Assembly (NCBI GenBank): GCA_016787895.1
Contig: JAEUTN010000003.1
Coordinates: 16,478 to 80,477 of the forward strand
Source of the DNA: Bacteroidia bacterium
GTDB lineage: Bacteria; Bacteroidota; Bacteroidia; B-17B0; Aurantibacillaceae
Direction of reading: 5' to 3'
DNA: 64,000 bases
Position numbers and translations under genes: made by a program
Notes under the pieces: model-generated
What the model saw: only the letters and a program-made list of their open reading frames with translations
Database searches by the model: none
Told to the model about the DNA's origin: nothing
Shown here: in pieces, positions 18,334-27,610 of the stretch
How positions within the stretch are numbered: the first letter of the stretch is position 1
Layout: every line of letters begins with the position of its first letter

Positions 18334-19535
18334 TTTCTTTTCAGCGTTTCAGGTCGTATGCTCCCATCCTAAAATGGATGGGGTTTATTTTTGGATTTTT
18401 GCTGTTGTTTTGTATCGTGTATTTTATAGGATTTCTGAGCTCGGAACCCCTGGAAAATCAGGTCTCCTATAACAACAACAACAGCAATGTGTTTAATTTA
18501 AGCATTCCCTCAGAGTTGAACTTTTGCGGGGAAGATATACCCACCAATGACCTTAGAATTAAACGTGTGCTGGAGAAGGAGTTTATGCAGGACCAGTATT
18601 CCCGCTCTTCCACACAGCTGTTGTTTAATAAAGCTCAGCGCTGGTTCGGTTATATTGAGCCCGTTTTGAAACAACACGGTATACCGGATGATTTTAAATA
18701 TCTGGCGGTTATTGAAAGTCATTTATCCAATGTGCATTCACGGGCCGGCGCTGCGGGATTCTGGCAATTGATCGGCAACTCGGCGGTTAATTTCGGTCTT
18801 ACCATAAACGCCACGGTAGACGAAAGATTAAATGTTGAAAAGGCGACACAGGCTGCCTGCGAACTGATTCTTCAGGCACACGAGGTGTTTAAAAACTGGA
18901 CCTTAAGCGCTGCTGCATACAACCGGGGCATCAACGGTATTTTGAGGGCCATGAAAGATCAGGGAACCCGGGATTACCATCAGTTATTGCTCAATCCTGA
19001 AACCGGAACCTTTGTGTACCGCATTTTGGCCTATAAAACCCTGCTTTCAAATCCCATTCATTTTGGAATCAAAAAAAAGAAACTCAGAACCCTGCCGAAA
19101 ATTCCCTATAAAACACTTGCAGTGGATAGCAGCATAAAAGACCTCAGGACCTTCGCGAAATTCATCGGTGTGGATTTCTATACCCTCAAAGCGCATAACC
19201 CCTGGTTGATTTCTACTTCACTGGATAATCCGGGCAATTTAAAGTTTGAAATCAAGATTCCAAAAAACAAAACAGCCGATTACAGCAATTACCTTTTAGA
19301 TTTAAATCCTTACCTGAGTTTTTCACCGGAACCACTGGTGGCATTGGTGGACAGCCTGCAGCAAAAAGGTTCCGAAGAAAGTATTTATGTGGAGTCGGAA
19401 ATGAGTTTGGATGAACTGGCCAAACAATTTCATGTTAGCGTGGAGGATATAAGGAAATGGAATAAACTGGATCCCTCTAAACTCAGTGTAAAATCGGAAA
19501 GTATTATTGTGGTAGAACCGAAAGAGGTAAAATAA
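18330..19535 (+). CDS. Membrane-anchored lytic transglycosylase (SLT domain) with C-terminal LysM
   Basis: 401 residues from a GTG start overlapping the WecA-like stop (GTGA). An N-terminal membrane anchor spans about residues 12-36. The SLT domain carries YLAVIESHLSN with catalytic E129, then AGAAGFWQLI and SAAAYNRGINGI, matching the Slt/MltD consensus. One LysM repeat lies at about 353-398 (ESEMSLDELAKQFHVSVEDI..). It cuts glycan strands of peptidoglycan to 1,6-anhydro ends. Its position at the end of an export operon suggests it opens the wall for the polysaccharide export complex; that is inference, since MltD-like enzymes also do general turnover. Confidence 0.92.
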   Translation: MISFQRFRSYAPILKWMGFIFGFLLLFCIVYFIGFLSSEPLENQVSYNNNNSNVFNLSIPSELNFCGEDIPTNDLRIKRVLEKEFMQDQYSRSSTQLLFNKAQRWFGYIEPVLKQHGIPDDFKYLAVIESHLSNVHSRAGAAGFWQLIGNSAVNFGLTINATVDERLNVEKATQAACELILQAHEVFKNWTLSAAAYNRGINGILRAMKDQGTRDYHQLLLNPETGTFVYRILAYKTLLSNPIHFGIKKKKLRTLPKIPYKTLAVDSSIKDLRTFAKFIGVDFYTLKAHNPWLISTSLDNPGNLKFEIKIPKNKTADYSNYLLDLNPYLSFSPEPLVALVDSLQQKGSEESIYVESEMSLDELAKQFHVSVEDIRKWNKLDPSKLSVKSESIIVVEPKEVK

Positions 19536-19547
19536 ATCTATCTGTAC

Positions 19548-22082
19548 TTACTGGATGACCAATTTCAGTGTTTTTAAAATTTTATTTTCTGAACAGAGAA
19601 CACAAAAGTAAATGCCCTCCGACAGTTGCAGACTGAATTTTTCCAAACCGGCTTCTTTTGAAAACACTTGCTGACCAAGGGCGTTAAAGATGGTCACCTG
19701 TGCTTTTTGAACCGCTGAACATTTGATAGTTACTTCCCCCTGGCCTGGGTTAGGGTAGGCTTGCAGAAGGATGTCCGTTTGTTGATCTCCTGACTCCAGA
19801 GAAAGACAAGCGCTGACAAACACACTCTGAGAGGCTGAATTGCTGCAAGAGTTGCTGGAGGTACCCACAACCGAATACACGGTATTGGACTGAGGTGAAA
19901 CACTGATGCTGTTGGCCGTTTGACCTGTGCTCCAGGAATAGGTGGCGGCGCCGTTTGCGGTTAACACCATTTGCTCGCCTTTACAGATAACTGTTTTTGA
20001 GAGAATAGACACTGCCGGTAAAGGCAAAACGGTGATGGAATGGGTGCTGGTTTTCTGACAATTATTACCGTCTTTTCCTGTAAGTTGATAAACACTGTTT
20101 GTAAGGGGTGTTACGCTGATGGAACTGCTGTTTGAGCCCGTACTCCAGGTATAAGATGTGGCGGAGCCTGAGGCGCTGAGCACGGCACTGTTTCCGGAGC
20201 AAAGACTTGAGCTGCCTACAATGCTTACGGCAGGAAGCGGTAAAACTATGGCGGTAATGGTGCTTTGGCTTGTGCAGCCATTAAGTGCGGAGCCTGATAC
20301 TGTAAAACCAGTAGTTGTCAGAAGAGATACACTCAAAGTACTTGAATTTGAACCATTGCTCCAGGTGTAAGAAACCGCTGTACCGCTGGTCCAGCAATTG
20401 TATACATCACCCGAACAAATAGGTGAATTAGCACTTAAAACAATGGTAGGAGATGGGGCTACTGTGAGTTGTACAAGTGTGCGAGGATAATTCGTACAAC
20501 CAGCAGCCTCGGTGTAAAAGGTATACACCGAATTAACGGCAATGGCCTGAAGGCTTGGCGTTACAAGTTGAGTGCCGCTGCCAATAGCGCTTCCTCCGCT
20601 TGGCAAAGTGTACCAGGAAATGGTATTACTGCCTGAATAACTTGCGCTAAGGGTAAATGCATTGCCGCTGCATACACTTGAGCCCGGCGCTGCGGATACT
20701 GTTTCGGGATTGCAGGAGGGGTTAAACTTCCAAAGGTCTTCCATGTTGTCGGATAAATTGATGTTGGAATACCCAAGTCCTCCAATCAGCCAGCATTTTC
20801 CATTGGTTGAAGGCCAATAACTGTTGTAATACCTTCCGCCGGGAATGTTGTTGGCGTTGGCAAGCGTTTGTGTACCGTAAGTGCCGAGCTGATTAACGAC
20901 GTTTGCTCCTTTTACCCAGGTCCAGTTACCGCTGCTGATATTATAGCGAAACAAATCATTCAAGGCCCCTAACCCTACACTTGCCGCGTTGCCTTCGCCG
21001 GCAAACAGCCATAGGTTACCAGTACCATCATTCCAGCTGGCGGGTGACATCCGGGCTCCCGGTACATTTCCCGGCGCGGCAATCCCCTGCGTGCCATAAT
21101 TACCGGGTGCCATGGTGGTAGTGTTTCCGCCTATCCAGGTCCATTGATTGTTGGTTAAATTGTATTTCCAAAATGCATTGTGGTAGGAGGGAGGTCCCGA
21201 AGCCTGATAACCTCGTCCACCAAACATGTACAATTCTCCTGCATGGTACCAGGTGGCCGGAAATTCATTTCCTCCGGGGCTGTTGGATGGGGAGCTCAGG
21301 TTTAATGTGCCAAACACCCCGTTTTGGGAAATCAGGTTAGAGCCATTTACCCAGGTCCATTGATTGGTGCTGATGTTGTATTTCCATAAATCGTTTAAAA
21401 ACCCAACAATGGCGCCTGTGGCCGGCAATCCTCTTCCGCCGAACAACCATAAATTTCCCGATGCGTCCATCCAACTACCGCAGGCGTTACGGCCTCCGGG
21501 GGCATTTCCGGCCGCAGCGATGCCGATACTGCCGTAAATTCCATTTTGATCAACAGTATTAAAACCTTTCATCCAGGTCCACTGATTGGTTGAAGGGTTA
21601 TAACGCCAAAGGTCTCCAAGCTTACCAAACGTGTTGTTGGCATCAAAGCCATCGCCTCCAAACATCCAGAAGTTGCCGCTGGCGTCGGTCCAGGTGTTCA
21701 TAAACTCTCTGGCACCCGGCTGATTGGATGCGGAAGGAACGCCTTGCGTGCCATAGGTGCCCATTTGATTGGCGGTATTGGCTCCACCTATCCAGGTCCA
21801 TTCGTTGGTGCTGACGTTGTATTTCCATAAATCGTTCAACCAGCACAAGGTATTTGTTGTTGCAAAACCTTCTCCTCCAAAGAGCCACAAATTGCCCTGC
21901 GTATCCACCCAGGTAGCGGCCCCATGCCGGCATCCAGGATTGTTGGTGGCCGAGGAAAGGCCCAATGTTCCATACAAACCCGTTTGCGCTCCGGTGTTCG
22001 TGCCTTTCATCCAGGTGAACACCTGTGAGGATAAACAGAATGTGCTTACAAGAAAGACGCAGATAAGAGTTATTCGTTTCAT
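19548..22082 (-). CDS. T9SS-secreted kelch-type beta-propeller protein with Ig-like repeats
   Basis: 844 residues. Signal peptide about 1-20. Residues 22 to about 425 hold six kelch-like repeats of 62-68 residues, each with PG.R....W.D..GNLW.FGG.G, LNDLWKYN and QWTW; six blades would close a propeller. Then come three to four Ig-like units of the Cytophaga CHU_C type (YTWSTGSNSSSISVTP..). The C-terminal T9SS tail starts near LLQAYPNPGQGEVTIKC and ends LKTLKLVIQ. It should be exported to the surface or released. Likely binds glycans or proteins; no catalytic motif seen. It converges on the transglycosylase gene with 12 bases between. Confidence 0.88.
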   Translation of the reverse strand: MKRITLICVFLVSTFCLSSQVFTWMKGTNTGAQTGLYGTLGLSSATNNPGCRHGAATWVDTQGNLWLFGGEGFATTNTLCWLNDLWKYNVSTNEWTWIGGANTANQMGTYGTQGVPSASNQPGAREFMNTWTDASGNFWMFGGDGFDANNTFGKLGDLWRYNPSTNQWTWMKGFNTVDQNGIYGSIGIAAAGNAPGGRNACGSWMDASGNLWLFGGRGLPATGAIVGFLNDLWKYNISTNQWTWVNGSNLISQNGVFGTLNLSSPSNSPGGNEFPATWYHAGELYMFGGRGYQASGPPSYHNAFWKYNLTNNQWTWIGGNTTTMAPGNYGTQGIAAPGNVPGARMSPASWNDGTGNLWLFAGEGNAASVGLGALNDLFRYNISSGNWTWVKGANVVNQLGTYGTQTLANANNIPGGRYYNSYWPSTNGKCWLIGGLGYSNINLSDNMEDLWKFNPSCNPETVSAAPGSSVCSGNAFTLSASYSGSNTISWYTLPSGGSAIGSGTQLVTPSLQAIAVNSVYTFYTEAAGCTNYPRTLVQLTVAPSPTIVLSANSPICSGDVYNCWTSGTAVSYTWSNGSNSSTLSVSLLTTTGFTVSGSALNGCTSQSTITAIVLPLPAVSIVGSSSLCSGNSAVLSASGSATSYTWSTGSNSSSISVTPLTNSVYQLTGKDGNNCQKTSTHSITVLPLPAVSILSKTVICKGEQMVLTANGAATYSWSTGQTANSISVSPQSNTVYSVVGTSSNSCSNSASQSVFVSACLSLESGDQQTDILLQAYPNPGQGEVTIKCSAVQKAQVTIFNALGQQVFSKEAGLEKFSLQLSEGIYFCVLCSENKILKTLKLVIQ

Positions 22083-22207
22083 GGCAGAGAGAATTAATAC
22101 TTAAAGATAAAGTTAAAGTCAAAGAAAGGTGAACAAATGTGTAAAGCCGTTTGCTTATTGAGTGAAAGGCAATTGGGTTTAAGTGAAACCAGTGTTTGGC
22201 TGAACGA

Positions 22208-22240
22208 AACAAAAAAAAAGCCCCCGGGTTTCGGGGGCTT
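22208..22240 (-). terminator. Rho-independent terminator after pnp
   Basis: On the minus strand: stem AAGCCCCCG / CGGGGGCTT (9 bp) followed by nine or more T, starting 5 bases after the pnp stop. Confidence 0.93.
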
Positions 22241-22244
22241 AAGA

Positions 22245-24386
22245 TTAAGAAGTGGCTTCGTTTTTTTCAGTGGCCGGTTTTGGTAATAAAATCTTACGGC
22301 TCAATTTGATCTTTTTGGTTTTAGGATCGTCGCCTACGTATTTTACTTCAACAATATCGCCTTCTTTTAAAAGTCCTTCAAGACTTTCAACGCGTTTCCA
22401 GTCGTATTCGCTGATGTGCAATAAACCGTCTTTACCTGGCATAATCTCAACAAATGCACCATATGGCATGATGGTTTTAACTTTTGCCTGATATACATCG
22501 CCCAATTCAGGAACGGCTACAATGCCTTTGATGCGGTTTTTAGCAGCCGTTACATCGGCCAGATTGGTTCCGAAAATTTCAACAATACCATTTTTGTCCA
22601 CCTCCGTGATAACGATGGTGGTGTTGGTGAGTTTCTGCATTTCCTGAATCACTTTTCCTCCGGGACCGATAATGGCACCGATGAATTCTCCTGCAATCAC
22701 AAGTTTTTCGAAGCGTGGTGCCTGCGGTTTGTAATCGGCGCGTGGTTCTGAAATGGCTTTCAGCATTTCGTTCATGATGTGCAAACGTCCGGCTTTGGCT
22801 TGAGCCATGGCTTTGGCCATTACTTCGTAAGGCAATCCGTTTACTTTAAGGTCCATTTGAACAGCAGTAATGCCGTCTTTAGTACCGCATACTTTAAAGT
22901 CCATATCACCCAGGTGATCTTCATCCCCAAGAATATCGGAAAGAATAGCGTAATCGCCTTTTTCATCGGTGATTAAACCCATGGCAATACCTGCAACGGG
23001 TTTGGTAATTTTTACACCGGCATCCATCAAAGCTAAACATCCGGCGCAAACCGTAGCCATACTCGATGAACCGTTGCTTTCTAAAATATCACTTACCACA
23101 CGAATGGTGTAGCCTGTATCCATAGGCACCACTTTTTTAAGGGCGCGAAGGGCAAGGTTACCGTGGCCTACCTCACGACGGCCCGGACCGCGGTTGGGTT
23201 TTGCTTCACCGGTACTAAAGCCCGGGAAGTTGTAATGTAAGATAAAAGTTTCTTCACCCTGATTAAAAGCACCGTCGATGCGCAATTTATCGAGTGGGGT
23301 ACCCAGCGTAACGGTGGTTAAAGATTGTGTTTCTCCGCGTGTGAACACCGCGCTTCCGTGTGGGGAAGGCAGGTAGGACACTTCAGCCCAGATGGGACGA
23401 ATGTCGGTGGTTTTGCGGCCATCCAAACGTACTTTTTCGTCAATGGCCATGCGACGCACCGCTTTGTATTCCACTTCGTGGTAATATTTATTGATGAGGC
23501 TTTCTTTTTCTTTTAATTCCTCAGCACTGAATTGTTTTTTGAATTCTTCAAGCGGGGCTTTAAAATTGTCCTTACGGTTGTTTTTATTCGGATCCAGCTT
23601 TCTGGCAGCCGCGTAAACAGCATCGTAAGTTTCCTTCATCACTTTTTCGCGAAGGGCCTCATCGTTGGTTTCGTGTGAGTAAACACGCTTTGGTTTAATA
23701 CCTGCTTTTGCGGCAAATTCGTTAATGGCTTTGATTTGAAGTTTAATGGCTTCGTGCGCAAATTTGATGGCCTCGAGCATTTCCTCTTCACTTACTTCAT
23801 TCATTTCACCTTCCACCATGGCGATGTCGTGAGCTGAAGCCGCTACAATCATGTCGATGGTACTGGTTGAAAGTTGTGACTTGGTTGGGTTTAAAACGAG
23901 TTTACCGTCGATCTTTCCTACGCGAACTTCGCTGATAGGCCCATTGAATGGGATATCGCTTACCGCAATGGCGGCCGATGCGGCTAAACCTACCAATGCA
24001 TCCGGCATATTTTCTTTATCGGAAGAGATAAGGGAAAGCATTAACTGGGTATCGGCATGGTAATCTTCGGGGAATTGAGGACGCAGAGCGCGGTCGACAA
24101 TACGGGAGATTAATACTTCATAGTCGGAAAGTTTAGCTTCGCGCTTAAAAAAACCTCCGGGAAAACGCCCTGAAGAAGCGTATTTTTCCTGATAGTCAAC
24201 TGTAAGAGGTAAAAAATCTACGCCTTCTTTCGCTTCTTTGTTGCTGACAATGGTTGCCAGAATCATGGTGTCGCCTAAGCGTACCACCACTGAACCGTCG
24301 GCTTGTTTTGCCAGTTTTCCTGTTTCAAGGCTTATCGTGCGGCCATCGCCGAGGTCAAAGCTGTGTGTAATTCCAATTTGTGACAT
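22245..24386 (-). CDS. pnp: Polynucleotide phosphorylase
   Basis: 3'-to-5' phosphorolytic RNA exonuclease of the RNA degradosome, working as a trimer. 713 residues: first RNase PH domain (about 10-145), helical linker, second RNase PH domain (about 320-550, [19 protein letters not shown]), KH domain ([18 protein letters not shown]) and S1 domain ([21 protein letters not shown]). Length and order are normal. It lies downstream of rpsO as in most bacteria, but a good terminator separates them, and a perfect 7-bp hairpin sits in its leader 14 bases before the ATG. It ends at its own terminator. Confidence 0.98.
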   Translation of the reverse strand: MSQIGITHSFDLGDGRTISLETGKLAKQADGSVVVRLGDTMILATIVSNKEAKEGVDFLPLTVDYQEKYASSGRFPGGFFKREAKLSDYEVLISRIVDRALRPQFPEDYHADTQLMLSLISSDKENMPDALVGLAASAAIAVSDIPFNGPISEVRVGKIDGKLVLNPTKSQLSTSTIDMIVAASAHDIAMVEGEMNEVSEEEMLEAIKFAHEAIKLQIKAINEFAAKAGIKPKRVYSHETNDEALREKVMKETYDAVYAAARKLDPNKNNRKDNFKAPLEEFKKQFSAEELKEKESLINKYYHEVEYKAVRRMAIDEKVRLDGRKTTDIRPIWAEVSYLPSPHGSAVFTRGETQSLTTVTLGTPLDKLRIDGAFNQGEETFILHYNFPGFSTGEAKPNRGPGRREVGHGNLALRALKKVVPMDTGYTIRVVSDILESNGSSSMATVCAGCLALMDAGVKITKPVAGIAMGLITDEKGDYAILSDILGDEDHLGDMDFKVCGTKDGITAVQMDLKVNGLPYEVMAKAMAQAKAGRLHIMNEMLKAISEPRADYKPQAPRFEKLVIAGEFIGAIIGPGGKVIQEMQKLTNTTIVITEVDKNGIVEIFGTNLADVTAAKNRIKGIVAVPELGDVYQAKVKTIMPYGAFVEIMPGKDGLLHISEYDWKRVESLEGLLKEGDIVEVKYVGDDPKTKKIKLSRKILLPKPATEKNEATS

Positions 24387-24400
24387 GTGTTTTAGATTGT

Positions 24401-24419
24401 GTTCTGACGTTTTCAGAAC
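24401..24419 (-). promoter_or_regulatory. Perfect hairpin in the pnp leader
   Basis: GTTCTGA / TCAGAAC (7 bp), 5-base loop, ending 14 bases before the pnp ATG. No T run, so not a terminator. In E. coli a pnp leader structure mediates autocontrol; a similar role here is inferred. Confidence 0.6.
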
Positions 24420-24485
24420 GGGTTTATATTTTGTTTGATTGTTGCGGGGGAGGGGATAAGCAAGCGGACTTCTGAGTGATTTAAC

Positions 24486-24518
24486 AAAAAAGGCACTTCG
24501 TTTGTTAATCGAAATGCC
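24486..24518 (-). terminator. Terminator/attenuator between rpsO and pnp
   Basis: Minus strand: GGCATTTCG / CGAAGTGCC stem (one mismatch), 9-base loop, then TTTTTT. Starts 25 bases after the rpsO stop. Confidence 0.82.
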
Positions 24519-24542
24519 CCCTTGATTATCCTGATGCTTAAA

Positions 24543-24812
24543 TTATTTACGGATGTCCAGTGTTTTAATAATGGCACGGTAACGCATTAAGTCGTTCTTT
24601 TTCAAATAGTCGAGCAAGGCACGGCGTTTACCAACCAGGTTCAACAAAGCGCGTTGGGTACCAAAATCTTTTTTATTGTTTTTCAAATGATTGGTCAGGT
24701 GGTCGATGCGAAGGGTAAACAACGCAATTTGAGACTCAGAACTGCCGGTGTTTTTTTCAGCTCCACCGTGCTTTTTGAAAATTTCCTTCTTTACTTGTGA
24801 ACTTAAATACAT
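24543..24812 (-). CDS. rpsO: 30S ribosomal protein S15
   Basis: Primary binder of the central domain of 16S rRNA. Start chosen at ATG 24812 (MYLSSQVKKEIFKKHG), giving the standard 89 residues; a longer frame from 24839 runs back over the promoter. Motifs SESQIALFTLRIDHLTNHL and LVGKRRALLDYLKKND are standard. A strong promoter ends 24 bases upstream. Gene order rpsO-pnp is conserved. Confidence 0.98.
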   Translation of the reverse strand: MYLSSQVKKEIFKKHGGAEKNTGSSESQIALFTLRIDHLTNHLKNNKKDFGTQRALLNLVGKRRALLDYLKKNDLMRYRAIIKTLDIRK

Positions 24813-24836
24813 GTTACTTTCTAATTTTTGAGGCCA

Positions 24837-24867
24837 CAAATATACAAAGCTTATGCTGAATTACCAA
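24837..24867 (-). promoter_or_regulatory. rpsO promoter
   Basis: Minus strand: TTG (24867-24865), 20-base spacer, TATATTTG (24844-24837), an exact TAnnTTTG. The implied leader is about 20 bases. Confidence 0.75.
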
Positions 24868-24948
24868 GCACCCAAGCTGCTAATTTCCTTAAAATCTGAG
24901 CTTTTCCAACATTTTTAGACCTAAAGCCCCCATAGCCACCGGTTCTGC

Positions 24949-27516
24949 TTAATTCTTCACTATTTTTTTCTGGAATTTAGCTTCCCCATTCACCAAAACC
25001 TGTATGAGGTAAAGCCCTGAAGCCATCTCATTCATTTCAATCCGCGTTTCTTTTTCGAGGAGGGTTTGTGTTTTAACCAATTGACCGGTTTGATTAAACA
25101 CCTGTAAATCAATAATTTCTGATGTTTTGCTTAAATGTATGTAAAAATCGTTTTGGGTCGGGTTGGGATAGATGTTCACCGGAAATTCAGCGGACTCCAG
25201 CTCTGTTAATCCTACACAGGCATAAACTTTAATCGTTACAGTGGTGGTGTTGCTGCAATTGTTGGCATCGGTACCGGTAACACTATAAACAAAAGTTCCG
25301 GTGGTGTTCGGGGTAATTACGATGGAAGAGCCGGTGCCTGAAGTGCTCCAGCTGTATGTGGAGGCTCCGCCGGCTGTTAATGTTTCGGCTTCGTTTCGGC
25401 AAATGTTGGTGCGTGTGGCCGAAGCATTAACAGTGGGCTGCGGATTCACCATCACCGAAACCGTTAGGGTTTTGGTGCAGGAATTTGGATCGGTGGCGGT
25501 AACGCTGAACACCGAAGATGCTGCAAGGGTAACCGTTATGGAACCAAAAGGCGAACCGTTGCTCCACAAATACGTGTAATTGGCCGGCCCATTCACACTC
25601 AGACTCACAGGATTGTTTCCGCAAACGCTGGTGTTGGAGCTTACGCTAAATATTGGTTCCGACACACTAATGCTCACTACAGCAGTGTTGGTACATCCGG
25701 CGGTATTGGATCCAATCACGCTATACGTGGTATTTATACTTGGTGTTTCAACAATGCTGGGTCCGTTAGCGCCCGTACTCCAGGTGTAAGTTGCTGCTCC
25801 TGCAGCATTCAAAGTAATGCTACCTCCCACACAAACCGATTGGCTCGGGCTAAAAGCCACTATGTTGGGCAATGGGCTAACCGGTAAGCTAAGGCTGGCT
25901 GTTGATTTGCAACCTATTGAATTAGTGGCAACAATGCTGAAAACACTTGTTGAGCCGGGGCTAACGGTGATGCTTTGATTATTGGAGCCGGTGCTCCAGG
26001 TGTAATTTGTTACAGGGCCATTGGCCTGGAGGTTGGCCGATGAACCAATGCAGATGAGCGTTGGACTGGCCGTAATGCTTACGTTGGCAGTGTGCTGGTA
26101 AATAGCTTCAATTCCAAAATAGCCGAAATTTTGTGTCAAGGGAGTTAATACACCTCCGTTAATTCCTGCGGTGAGAAATACGGCATTTGGAAGATAATTG
26201 CTGGCTTGAGTACCAGCCGGATAATAAGCCACGGTACCTGTCATTTGAGCCAGACCAATCACATAATTTGTGGCAGCCAATAACCCTACAGGGGTGGAAA
26301 AACTAAATTCCTGAAACGTACTAAGCATTGGACTGGTTATGGTGAGTGTATTGGTTGTGGCGAGGATTACTCCTGCTGAATTCATTAATACACCATAGAT
26401 GTTTCCGCCTACTGAAGCCACATTATTGCTTACTGCAAAATTGATACCGGTCAATGTTGAACTCAGTACGTTCGCTAAAGGAGTAGCAAGTATTCCGCTG
26501 CCCGCACCATAACCAACGGCTGCGCTGGTATAACTACCCGAGCCCGGATTTCTTCCCAGATAATTGCACTTTACTGATTGAGAAAAGGTTTTGGCGTTAT
26601 TGCTGTTATTTTGATCACTGTTTACGGAAACCGACACGGTGTTCAAGCCAATATTGCCCGGAGTGTAAGCTGTAAAACTTACCAGTGTACTGGCCCCTGC
26701 AGCAAGCGAAGAAATCGTGGTGTTGGAATTGAAACTATTTGCACCGCTAACATTTAGGTTCACCTGAATGTTGTTTTGAGTCATGTTGCTGGCATTTTTT
26801 ACCATAGCGCTGATCGTTTGCGGCAAATTAAAGATGGCCGGCACCGAACCATTGCCTTCAACTCCCAACACCTGTATATCATTTGTATTTGTATTAACCG
26901 CCTGAAACAAAAAAGCCGGCCTGAAATTGGTGTTGGCCAAAAGTGTAGGTGGGGTTAGGTTAGACGCGGCTGAAGCACAACCGGGATTCAACACCGCACT
27001 TTCAGCATAATATGTGGCTATGGTTCCGCCGCTAAAAGGACCGGTGCAGCTCCAATCGTAAGCTACATAAAGGCCTGCGCCGGTATATACAAAAGGAGTA
27101 CTCAGGTTTATTAAAATAGAGGTGGTTGTTGCCGATAATGGAATCGTCATAATACTGGCAAACACCTGTGTCATTCCGGTAGGAATGGTAGTCCAGTTGG
27201 TACCTTTTAAATAGGAAACGTCATTTGTGTTTTGGAGAAACAAGGTAAAATTGCCTGATACAGGGGTGCCTGAAGTTCCAGTTTGAAGCGTAAAACCAAA
27301 ATCGCTGATGGTGCTTCCTGAAGGAAGGTTGCTTAGTTCCCCGGCCAGTACCAAAGCACAGGCCCTGAGGTAAGAGTGCCCAACCGTGCCATTGGGAGCC
27401 CGGGTTTGTGTTGTGGATCCGTTATTTTGAGGAGCTTCCACCAATAAAACCGCCTGGGCAAACCCCGAAATGCTGAACGCAAAAATGCACACAAACAGAA
27501 GAGTAATTTTTTTCAT
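24949..27516 (-). CDS. T9SS-secreted protein with Ig-like repeats
   Basis: About 855 residues from ATG 27516 (MKKITLLFVCIFAF; an ATG at 27522 adds two residues). Signal peptide to about residue 20 (SGFAQA). The first 200 residues form a beta-rich domain containing GTVGHSYLRACALVLAGEL and a conserved FVYTGAGLYVAYDWSC segment typical of Bacteroidota secreted proteins; a CARDB-like segment follows at about 215-315. From about 480 at least four CHU_C-type Ig-like units repeat (YTWSTGSNNQSITVSPG..). The T9SS tail starts VNIYPNPTQNDFYIHL. No catalytic motif; likely a cell-surface adhesin or binding protein. Confidence 0.85.
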   Translation of the reverse strand: MKKITLLFVCIFAFSISGFAQAVLLVEAPQNNGSTTQTRAPNGTVGHSYLRACALVLAGELSNLPSGSTISDFGFTLQTGTSGTPVSGNFTLFLQNTNDVSYLKGTNWTTIPTGMTQVFASIMTIPLSATTTSILINLSTPFVYTGAGLYVAYDWSCTGPFSGGTIATYYAESAVLNPGCASAASNLTPPTLLANTNFRPAFLFQAVNTNTNDIQVLGVEGNGSVPAIFNLPQTISAMVKNASNMTQNNIQVNLNVSGANSFNSNTTISSLAAGASTLVSFTAYTPGNIGLNTVSVSVNSDQNNSNNAKTFSQSVKCNYLGRNPGSGSYTSAAVGYGAGSGILATPLANVLSSTLTGINFAVSNNVASVGGNIYGVLMNSAGVILATTNTLTITSPMLSTFQEFSFSTPVGLLAATNYVIGLAQMTGTVAYYPAGTQASNYLPNAVFLTAGINGGVLTPLTQNFGYFGIEAIYQHTANVSITASPTLICIGSSANLQANGPVTNYTWSTGSNNQSITVSPGSTSVFSIVATNSIGCKSTASLSLPVSPLPNIVAFSPSQSVCVGGSITLNAAGAATYTWSTGANGPSIVETPSINTTYSVIGSNTAGCTNTAVVSISVSEPIFSVSSNTSVCGNNPVSLSVNGPANYTYLWSNGSPFGSITVTLAASSVFSVTATDPNSCTKTLTVSVMVNPQPTVNASATRTNICRNEAETLTAGGASTYSWSTSGTGSSIVITPNTTGTFVYSVTGTDANNCSNTTTVTIKVYACVGLTELESAEFPVNIYPNPTQNDFYIHLSKTSEIIDLQVFNQTGQLVKTQTLLEKETRIEMNEMASGLYLIQVLVNGEAKFQKKIVKN

Positions 27517-27537
27517 GGCCATCAATTTTAGTTTAAG

Positions 27538-27569
27538 CTAATATAATGCTTTTTCTTAGCCCTATACAA
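27538..27569 (-). promoter_or_regulatory. Candidate promoter for the T9SS protein gene at 24949-27516
   Basis: Minus strand: TTG (27569-27567), 21-base spacer, TATATTAG (27545-27538; one mismatch), 22 bases before the ATG. Confidence 0.4.
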
Positions 27570-27610
27570 GGCCAAGTGTTAAATTGCTGCCATAAAAGAA
27601 ATTGAGAGGA

